A DNA stretch of 6,407 bases from contig JBATKF010000025.1 in NCBI GenBank assembly GCA_049669185.1, forward strand, positions 1 to 6,407. The letters run 5' to 3'. The notes below the pieces were generated by a model, which worked only from the letters and a program-made list of their open reading frames with translations, made no database searches and was not told the DNA's origin. Both the position numbers and the translations under genes were made by a program. Origin of the DNA: Thiosocius sp049669185. GTDB lineage: Bacteria; Pseudomonadota; Gammaproteobacteria; Chromatiales; Chromatiaceae. Positions 1-6,100 of this stretch are shown one piece after another; the first letter of the stretch is position 1; every line of letters starts with the position of its first letter.

Positions 1-1
1 T

Positions 2-79
2 CGCGCTGGCCGGCACCTTTTTGGATTGTCTGCGATGCTGCCGGGTCGCTCGCATCGTCAGGGAGAGCTGGCGACATGA
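2..79 (+). CDS. C-terminal end of an unidentified upstream gene (partial, frame uncertain)
   Basis: The first 75 bases are open in all three forward frames, so the upstream gene cannot be assigned with certainty. The reading given here ends in TGA at 77-79 and overlaps the chaperone start as ATGA, the usual sign of translational coupling within an operon. An alternative reading starting at base 3 stops at 81-83, ends in ESWRHE and has slightly more G/C at third positions. Neither tail is one I recognise. Either way the upstream gene would abut or overlap the chaperone gene and probably share its transcript. Confidence 0.3.
   Translation, partial: RAGRHLFGLSAMLPGRSHRQGELAT
61..65 (+). promoter_or_regulatory. 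Ribosome binding site of the chaperone gene
   Basis: GGGAG lies 10 bases before ATG 76, a somewhat long spacing. Because the upstream reading frame may run through it, initiation could be helped by coupling to the preceding gene. Confidence 0.45.
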
Positions 80-813
80 ATGATGCATTGAGCGTTTTTC
101 GCGACGGTATCTCATTGGATCTGATGATATTCGCGCAGCTGCACGACCGCGAGCTGGATGGGCCGACGGTCTCCTTATTGCAAGCGGACCGCTTTCCGGA
201 GGGCCTGGCCTTCCGCCTCGAATCTGCACAGGCGAAAGAGCTGCTCAGTACGCTCGCCCTCATCGTCGTGGACATGCAACTCGATGATGCACAACAGCGT
301 GATGAGCTGGCGGCCGACTTCGCCGCCATCTATCTGACACATGGCGTGGGCGCCGCGCCGTGCGAGTCGGTCTGGCTGGACGAGGATGGCCTGATCATGC
401 AGCAGCCGATGTTCGAGGTGCGCCGGTCCTATTCAGAGCTGGGTCTTAAGGCGCCGGATTGGAGAAAGCGGCCCGATGATCATCTGGTCTATCAGCTACA
501 GTTTGTCGCGGCACTGCTGGAGCACGACAGTGCCTCGGCACTGTCGGATGCCGCAAGATTCCTGGATGAGCACACGCTGCGCTGGTTACCGGATTTCGCC
601 AAACGGGTGGCGCAACGTGCCGCGACGCCTTTCTATGCAGGCTTGGCGATGCTCACCTCGGTCTACTTGGACGAGCTCCGGGATGTGCTGGCCCAGATCC
701 TGGGTGAGCCCCGACCGACCGCGCTGGAGATCGAACAGCGCATCAAGTCGGTGGCGGAGGAGCCTCTGCCTATGCCCAGCGCCTATGTACCCGGCAGTTC
801 TCCATCCTGGTAG
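76..813 (+). CDS. TorD/NarJ-family (redox enzyme maturation) chaperone
   Basis: A predicted cytoplasmic, all-helical chaperone of 245 residues, slightly longer than the roughly 200-230 usual for TorD-family proteins. Visible family marks are the DFAAIYL helix followed by a CESVWLDEDG segment (residues 81-105), the hinge motif PDDHL at 133-137 and the C-terminal helix FYAGLAMLTSVYLDELRD (186-203). Family members bind the Tat signal peptide or body of a molybdopterin oxidoreductase until its cofactor is inserted. The last 15 or so residues are Pro/Ser-rich and probably disordered. ATG 76 is the first start codon in this frame within the window; a GGGAG stretch at 61-65 lies 10 bases upstream, and the start may overlap the preceding stop. 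The iron-sulfur gene downstream suggests a formate dehydrogenase-type client, but the client is not in the window. There is no signal peptide or membrane segment. The family call is firm; the client is inferred. Confidence 0.88.
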   Translation: MNDALSVFRDGISLDLMIFAQLHDRELDGPTVSLLQADRFPEGLAFRLESAQAKELLSTLALIVVDMQLDDAQQRDELAADFAAIYLTHGVGAAPCESVWLDEDGLIMQQPMFEVRRSYSELGLKAPDWRKRPDDHLVYQLQFVAALLEHDSASALSDAARFLDEHTLRWLPDFAKRVAQRAATPFYAGLAMLTSVYLDELRDVLAQILGEPRPTALEIEQRIKSVAEEPLPMPSAYVPGSSPSW

Positions 814-971
814 AACGGGAATCATGCCCGTGCACCGTGCCACCGCGAACGACCCGCGACGCAGCAGTGCCTTAGTCTGCAGATCTCACCGATTGCCTGC
901 TGCGGGCGGCGATACCCTCGCGACGAAAAACGGTGAGGTAAGCGGGCTAGTTCCGTGGGCGGAGGTCCTTC
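814..971 (+). other. Gap between chaperone and Fe-S genes, with a small hairpin
   Basis: This 158-bp spacer holds no convincing gene. Directly after the chaperone stop, ACGGG (815-819) can pair with CCCGT (827-831) across a 7-base loop. The stem is only 5 bp and has no T-run, so it is not a credible Rho-independent terminator, though it could be an mRNA-processing or stability element. I see no clear -35/-10 pair and no FNR-type TTGAT-N4-ATCAA site. The Fe-S gene may therefore be read from the same transcript as the chaperone, although the gap is long enough to hide a weak promoter. Confidence 0.35.
961..965 (+). promoter_or_regulatory. Ribosome binding site of the Fe-S protein gene
   Basis: A perfect GGAGG core sits 6 bases before ATG 972. 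It fixes this ATG as the start, against other possible starts nearby in other frames. Confidence 0.8.
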
Positions 972-2006
972 ATGCAGCTACGTGAGTTGCTTGCGGAGGC
1001 CTCCGGCAAGGTGCCAACGGCAGATCCGGAGCGCTGCGTGCATACGCGGGCCGAGGTGGCGAGTTGCCGGCATTGCGTATCGGCCTGTCCGGTTGACGCC
1101 TGGAGACTCGACGATGAGGCCCTGGCGATCGACGCGGACCGTTGCGACGGTTGCGGAATCTGTGTGGCGCACTGCCCCGAGGGCGCACTTTCCCTGGCCG
1201 GCGTCTCGCCGCAGGGGCGCCCAGGACAGCGGGATTTAACACTATCCTGCGAGCGCGTGGTCGGTGAGCGTCCCGGCTGGCGCCTGCCCTGTGTGAACGC
1301 CGTCAGTCTGCAGCAGATTGCAGCGATGTATCGCGGCGGATTGCGCAGATTGTCGTTGCAGACCGCCGAGTGCCAGAGCTGCCCGCGCAATGATTGCAGC
1401 GGGTTGGCGCACCGTCTGGATCTGTTCAACCGGGTGCTATCGCAACGCCGACTGCCCGGCATCGATCTAGTGGCTGAACAGGTTGGCCAAGCACCTCGAG
1501 GGGAGGCTGCCCGGGCGGCGGAAGTGGCCGAGCCGCGCCTCAATCGGCGCGCCTTTTTCCGTCGCATGGCCAGCGCAGTGGCGGAACATCAATGGGACGC
1601 AAGCGAACCGGATTGGCGTGCGGTGGGAGAATATCTGCCGCCTTCGTCCGCCGGCGATCTGGTCTTCTTCGCACCCCGGATCGACCCTGTCCGCTGCAAC
1701 GGCTGCGATGCCTGCCTGCAGATCTGTCCGCACGATGTCTTTACCTTGCAACAGGAACCGGCCGCGCTCGTCATCAGGGTCGACGCGTGCAGCGGCTGCC
1801 GCCTGTGCGCAGACGTCTGTGACCAGGCTGCATTGTCGATCACAGCCGGAGGAATCTTCAAACAGTCACGGTTGGCGCTCTACAGCGGGACATGTCGGGC
1901 GTGTGGCGTTGAGTTCCACAGGCCGGCACATGAAAACGGTGCCCCGGCGCTCTGTCACGTCTGTTCGCGGGTCAACCATCAGCGCAATCTCTTCCAGGTG
2001 CTCTGA
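972..2006 (+). CDS. NapF-like 4Fe-4S polyferredoxin with extra Cys domains
   Basis: A 344-residue iron-sulfur protein with no N-terminal signal peptide or membrane helix, so probably cytoplasmic. Its parts in order: a ferredoxin-like pair with C22-x9-C32-x2-C35-x3-C39-P and C58-x2-C61-x2-C64-x3-C68-P; a middle region with C93, C107, C134, C137 and C142 that could bind another centre; an RRAFFRR stretch at 192-198; a second pair with C242-x2-C245-x2-C248-x3-C252-P and C273-x2-C276-x2-C279-x3-C283; and a tail with C308-x2-C311 and C328-x2-C331, resembling a zinc ribbon. The two ferredoxin pairs have cysteines for up to four [4Fe-4S] clusters. The RRxFF motif followed by a ferredoxin pair is the NapF layout, and NapF is a cytoplasmic accessory protein of periplasmic nitrate reductase maturation. 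With a TorD-type chaperone upstream, a role in Fe-S loading or electron supply for a molybdo-enzyme such as formate dehydrogenase is likely but inferred. Typical NapF is about half this length, so this is an extended form. Confidence 0.88.
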   Translation: MQLRELLAEASGKVPTADPERCVHTRAEVASCRHCVSACPVDAWRLDDEALAIDADRCDGCGICVAHCPEGALSLAGVSPQGRPGQRDLTLSCERVVGERPGWRLPCVNAVSLQQIAAMYRGGLRRLSLQTAECQSCPRNDCSGLAHRLDLFNRVLSQRRLPGIDLVAEQVGQAPRGEAARAAEVAEPRLNRRAFFRRMASAVAEHQWDASEPDWRAVGEYLPPSSAGDLVFFAPRIDPVRCNGCDACLQICPHDVFTLQQEPAALVIRVDACSGCRLCADVCDQAALSITAGGIFKQSRLALYSGTCRACGVEFHRPAHENGAPALCHVCSRVNHQRNLFQVL

Positions 2007-2028
2007 CCCACACGCTGCACCATGCAGG
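2007..2028. other. Convergent 22-bp gap with a short dyad
   Basis: The Fe-S gene and the binding-protein gene end 22 bases apart on opposite strands. The only structure is CTGCA (2015-2019) and TGCAG (2023-2027) around a 3-base loop. With 5 bp and no U-run on either strand this is too weak to call a bidirectional terminator, so the two transcripts may overlap. Confidence 0.3.
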
Positions 2029-2877
2029 TCAGTCCGGCTCCATGCCGTGGTGTCGGTAGATATTTGCCACCGTCTCACTCAGCATGAACTCCAGGAATGT
2101 GCGCCCCCAGCGGCCGCCGTCGCCCACCAGGGCGATGTGGCTGCTGGCACGTTGCTCTTCGTCGAGCGCGACGGTCTCCAGCTGGTCGGGAAAGATGCGG
2201 CTGTAGCGCAGGCCCAGATGATGATAGACGACTGCGCAGTCGGCCAGCCCGGAGGCGACGGCTTCGGGGGCCTCGCGGTGGTGGATGCGCTCGCCGTAGA
2301 CGATGCGCGCGTCGTCTTCCTCGGTCAGACCCGCGAGTTCCACACCGGCGCGAGCGGACTGGACGTCGAGGCTCTGCCGATAACCGTGATAACTGGCCTT
2401 CTCGGTCTCCGGATTCGACAGGAACAACCGCACGTGGTCCCGGGCGAGGTCGGCAACGCCGTGAATGGCCTTGGGATTACCCCGGGCTACCAGCAGCACG
2501 TTGCCGCGGCTGCTGAAGAGGCCGCGGAGTTCGCCCAGCAGGCCTTCCTGCCGCAGCGGCTCCAACACGAAGCGGGGGCTGATGAAGACATGGGGCCGCA
2601 CCGACAGCAGCAGGTTGCCGAGCCGCAGCCGCCCGGACCTGAGCGCCGCCACCAGCGGGGCGGGCGGCGTGGTGGTGTAAAAGAGTCCAAGCGCGTTATG
2701 GCGCTCGCGAAAGGCGCATACGGCATCCAGCAACGCCATGTGATGATTGCCATCGGAGAAGACCACCAGATCGGCGCCCGGGTCGCCGTGGAAGTCGAGG
2801 GCCAGGTTGGTACCGGCGTGATGCCAGACGGCAGAGACGGCCTCGTCGTGGCAATATTCGGGTTTCCAGTCGAGCAT
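2029..2877 (-). CDS. PBP-like substrate-binding protein lacking a signal peptide
   Basis: A 282-residue protein resembling the type 2 periplasmic-binding fold used by molybdate/tungstate binders (ModA/TupA-like and the PBP-like superfamily). Visible family-like segments are DLVVFSDGNHHMALLDAV (36-53), NVLLVARGNPKAIHGVADLA (126-145), LSNPETEKASYHGYRQSL (153-170) and GLADCAVVYHHLGLRYSRIF (210-229), matching the usual GNP and NP-x-x-E/S elements. The N-terminus begins MLDWKPEYCHDE and has no hydrophobic stretch, lipobox or Tat motif. The start is well supported by AAGGAGA 6 bases upstream, so the absence of a signal is not a start-site error; the protein is probably cytoplasmic. It has 18 histidines, including five HH pairs (19-20, 45-46, 199-200, 219-220, 276-277), and cysteines at 9, 54 and 214. 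There are no ABC permease or ATPase genes beside it. Beside chaperone and Fe-S genes, intracellular binding of molybdate, tungstate or a cofactor is plausible; the ligand is not established. Confidence 0.75.
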   Translation of the reverse strand: MLDWKPEYCHDEAVSAVWHHAGTNLALDFHGDPGADLVVFSDGNHHMALLDAVCAFRERHNALGLFYTTTPPAPLVAALRSGRLRLGNLLLSVRPHVFISPRFVLEPLRQEGLLGELRGLFSSRGNVLLVARGNPKAIHGVADLARDHVRLFLSNPETEKASYHGYRQSLDVQSARAGVELAGLTEEDDARIVYGERIHHREAPEAVASGLADCAVVYHHLGLRYSRIFPDQLETVALDEEQRASSHIALVGDGGRWGRTFLEFMLSETVANIYRHHGMEPD

Positions 2878-2883
2878 TCGCTG

Positions 2884-2890
2884 TCTCCTT
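2884..2890 (-). promoter_or_regulatory. Strong ribosome binding site of the binding-protein gene
   Basis: Read on the minus strand this is AAGGAGA, 6 bases before the ATG at 2877-2875. It decides the start codon and so supports the lack of a secretion signal in the product. Confidence 0.8.
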
Positions 2891-3165
2891 CGGTAGCCAC
2901 CAGGGTAGAACGGCGCAGTCAGTGGAGTATTGCATCTAATGCCGCGACGGTAAGCCGAAGGTGATGATCAGCTGCGTCGATCGCTCAATCCGGCCTGCCC
3001 ATTGAAGATCGTCGGCCGACTCAACATATAAGATTCCCGCATACTTTAAGGCCTTGCGAACAACGCTTGAGCGCTCGCAAACTAAGAGTGATAGCGGGGT
3101 CCTGCGCGCAGCGACTCCCACACCCGAGCTTATGGGTGTTCATGGGCCAAACGAAAAAGTGACGG
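2891..3165. other. Divergent intergenic region between binding-protein and DUF748 genes
   Basis: About 275 bp with no convincing gene. Short GTG- or ATG-started frames on both strands lack ribosome sites and recognisable sequence. The region is visibly more A/T-rich than its flanks around 3001-3060 and should hold the promoters of both divergent genes. Two dyads are visible. TTGCGA (3054-3059) pairs with TCGCAA (3075-3080), with CGCT/AGCG (3064-3067, 3070-3073) nested inside. CCTTCGG (2887-2893, partly in the minus-strand ribosome site) matches an inverted CCGAAGG at 2955-2961. Either could be an operator or chance. No good minus-strand promoter could be picked. Confidence 0.4.
3002..3032 (+). 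promoter_or_regulatory. Possible sigma-70 promoter for the DUF748 gene
   Basis: TTGAAG (3002-3007) and TATAAG (3027-3032) resemble -35 and -10 boxes on the correct strand, in the most A/T-rich part of the intergenic region. The spacer is 19 bp, longer than the ideal 17, so this is only a candidate. It would give a 5' leader of about 135 bases containing the TTGCGA/TCGCAA dyad. Confidence 0.2.
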
Positions 3166-3174
3166 ATGGTAGCA

Positions 3175-6100
3175 ATGTCTCCAACGCGCAGCGCCAAGCC
3201 CTTGCGACGCATGAGTGCCTACCTGGCAGTCTTCGTTGCCGCGCTCGTGGGCATCTATGCGCTGGTCGGCTTCGTGTTGGTGCCCTACCTGATCCAGCGT
3301 ATGGCGCCTGCGGCAGTAGCCGAGCATCTGCAGCGTGAACTCGAACTGCATCACGTCGCGTTCAACCCCTTCACGCTGCGCCTGACGCTACAGGGACTGA
3401 CACTGCGGGAGCCGCAGGGGGCGACGCTGGCGAGTATCGCCGAGACGACCATCGACCTCGACGCCGGCCCCTTGCTCAAACGCGAGATATGGCTGTCTGA
3501 GCTGCAGCTGATCGGACCATGGGTGAACCTGGAGATCGCCGCCGACGGCGAACTGAACCTGGCGCGGCTGATCGCCGATACGGGCGGCGACGAGGAACCA
3601 AGCGCCGCGTCACCGCCGGCAGCGGCCGCGGAGCCTTGGTACGTGACGCTCGAGCGGGTCGCTGTCCGTAATGGTGTCCTGCATGTCAGCGACCTGTCGC
3701 GCGCGACCCCGGCCGAGATCGACATCCTCCCGGTCAATCTGCAGGCAGAGCGGCTGAGCACCCGTCCGGACGGCGGGGGCGGAAAGTCCCTGACGCTGGG
3801 TTTCGGGGACGGCAGTCGCCTGTCCGTGCAGGGTGAGCTGGTATTGAATCCGCTGTCTGCCACTGGGCGTTTGCGCGTCGAGGACTATTCGCCGCGACTG
3901 ACCTGGCGCTTCCTGCAGGATGAATTCGACCTCGAGCAGCCGGCCGGCCGCCTGAACGGCAGGGCAGACTACGACTTTGGTTATGCCGTCGGGAAAGCGC
4001 GGCTGCGGGTGTCGGACCTGCAGCTGGCGCTGTCCGACCTGCGATTACAGCGTCGCGCGGCCGCGCGGCCGCTGCTGGAACTTCAGACCCTGATGCTCGA
4101 GGACGGCGAATTCGACCTCGACGGCAATCGCTTCAAGGCTGGGCGATTGGGCGCCTCCACCGGCGTGGTGCGTGCCATCCGCGACCAGACGCTGCTGGAT
4201 TGGGCGGGGATCGTCAGGGGTACGGCAGTCGAGCAGAAACCGTCCGACGAAACTGCCGCGGCACCCTTCTCGGTGACGCTGGATGCGATCGAGGTCGCCG
4301 GGGTGGCGGTGCAGTTTGAGGATCGCGATCAGGCCCGGCCGGTGCGCATCGGTAGCGAACAGCTGACGTTACGCCTCGCGCTGCTGGCGCAGCGCACCGC
4401 CGACGGTACCGAGGTGCGACTGGACGATCTGCGCGCCGACCTGAATAAGCTGTCATTGACCCAAGCCGATGGGCAGGAGCCGCTGCTGACCCTCGACCGC
4501 ACCGTTCTCGAGGGTGGCATGGTGGACCTGGCCGGGACCCGTGTGGCGCTCACCGACCTGCGGGTGGACGGGGGGCGCGTGATCGTAGAGCGGACCGCCG
4601 ACGGCCAGCTCAACTGGCAGCAGGTATGGACCAGTCCGAGCACCCCATCAGCGGAGGCGGAACCCAATCCCTGGCGCGTGGCGCTGCAGCGATTCAGGGT
4701 CGCCGGCTTTGGTGCCTCCGTGACAGACCGCGGCGCGCCTGCGCCGGTGACCCTGAACCTGACGCCTATCGGGCTGCAGGTCACCGACATTACCAGCCCG
4801 CCGGAGGCGCCACTGAAGTTCGAGATCGACGCCGTGCTGCAGGAAGGCGGAACGCTGACCGCCAGTGGCCAGGCAAACCTGGCCGGGCCGGACGTCTTTG
4901 CCGACCTCGACCTGAGCGATATCAACTTGCTGCCCCTGCAGACCTATCTCACCGAGTTCGCACGCGTCAGTCTCGACAGCGGTCGGGCAGGCCTGAAGGG
5001 CCGGCTGGATTTTTCGCAGGATCGCGATGGCGGCCTGCGTTTTGCCGGTACCGCGCGGGTCGATGACCTGGCCGTCACCGAGAGCGTTGGCGGCGCCACG
5101 CTGGTGGGATGGCGCGCAGTGCAGGCGGAGGAACTGGCGTTAGCGCCCGGTCGCCTCGACATCAAAGAGCTGGTGCTGGATCGGCCGGAGGGCAAGTTCA
5201 TCATCAACCGGGACACGACGACCAACTGGCAGGACGTCCTCAAGCCGTCTCCGACTGAGGCGGCACCCAGCGAGACACCCGCGCAATCCCAGGACTTTCT
5301 GGCTCAGGTCCAGCGGATCAGCATCCGCGACGGTGCCTTGGACTTTGGCGACCTCAGCCTTACGCCGCAGTTTCGCTCGGATATCCATGCCCTGAGCGGC
5401 TCGATCGCCGGGATCTCGACCGCCAAGGGTGCGCGCGCCTCGGTGGAACTCAAGGGGAGCGTAGACGAGTTCGGGTCCGCGACCATCCAGGGCGAGCTGC
5501 AGCCGACAGCACCGCGTGAGTTCGTCGACATCCTGATGGCCTTCCAGAACATCGACCTTTCTCACCTGACACCATATGGCGCCAAGTTTGCCGGTTACAA
5601 GATCGACAGCGGAAAACTGTCGCTTGATCTGGGCTACAAGGTGCAAAACGCTCAGCTGCAGGGCAATAACCAGATCGTCATCGACAAGCTGACGCTGGGC
5701 GAGAAGGTGGACAGTCCCGACGCCATAGACGCACCGCTGGAATTGGCCATCGCCCTGCTCGAGGATGCCAACGGGCGCATCGATATCGGCCTGCCGGTCA
5801 CCGGGGACCTGAACGACCCGCAGTTCAGTTACGGGCAGATCGTCTGGAAGGCCCTGGGGAATCTGATCACCAAGGCGGTCACCGCCCCGTTCCGCCTGCT
5901 GGCCGGAGCGCTCGGGGTCAAAGGTCAGGATCTGGATACCATCGCCTTCGCCCCCGGCGCCGCGCAATTGCCGCCGCCCGAGCGGGAGAAGCTCGCCACC
6001 GTGGTGAAAATACTCGCCGACCGCCCCAAGCTGGCCCTGGAGATCCAGGGCGGGTACTCACTGGCAGAAGACGGGGCGGCATTGCGCACCCTGGCCGTGA

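Noticed and set aside
824..985. Possible small forward gene between the chaperone and Fe-S genes
   Set aside because: It is the tail of a frame that overlaps the chaperone gene, lacks a ribosome site at ATG 824 and runs into the Fe-S gene start.
947..1567. Minus-strand frame of 206 codons over the Fe-S gene
   Set aside because: The forward frame there has clear ferredoxin motifs; the antisense product is Arg/Ser-rich with no recognisable domain.
2015..2027. Bidirectional terminator between the convergent genes
   Set aside because: The stem is only 5 bp and no T-run follows on either strand.
1483..2964. Long forward frame of 493 codons
   Set aside because: It overlaps the Fe-S gene in another frame and then runs codon-for-codon antisense to the binding-protein gene. 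Its composition is what GC-rich antisense yields, and no domain is recognisable. The minus-strand gene has a strong ribosome site and a clear family pattern.
2936..3121. Minus-strand 61-codon frame in the divergent intergenic region
   Set aside because: GTG start with no good ribosome site and no recognisable sequence; short open frames are expected by chance at this GC content.
4329..4925. Minus-strand frame of 198 codons, Ser/Arg/Val-rich
   Set aside because: Antisense shadow of the DUF748 gene with biased low-complexity composition and no motif.
5140..5967. Minus-strand frame of 275 codons inside the DUF748 gene
   Set aside because: It is in exact antisense codon register with the DUF748 frame, whose forward translation carries the family's most conserved region here.
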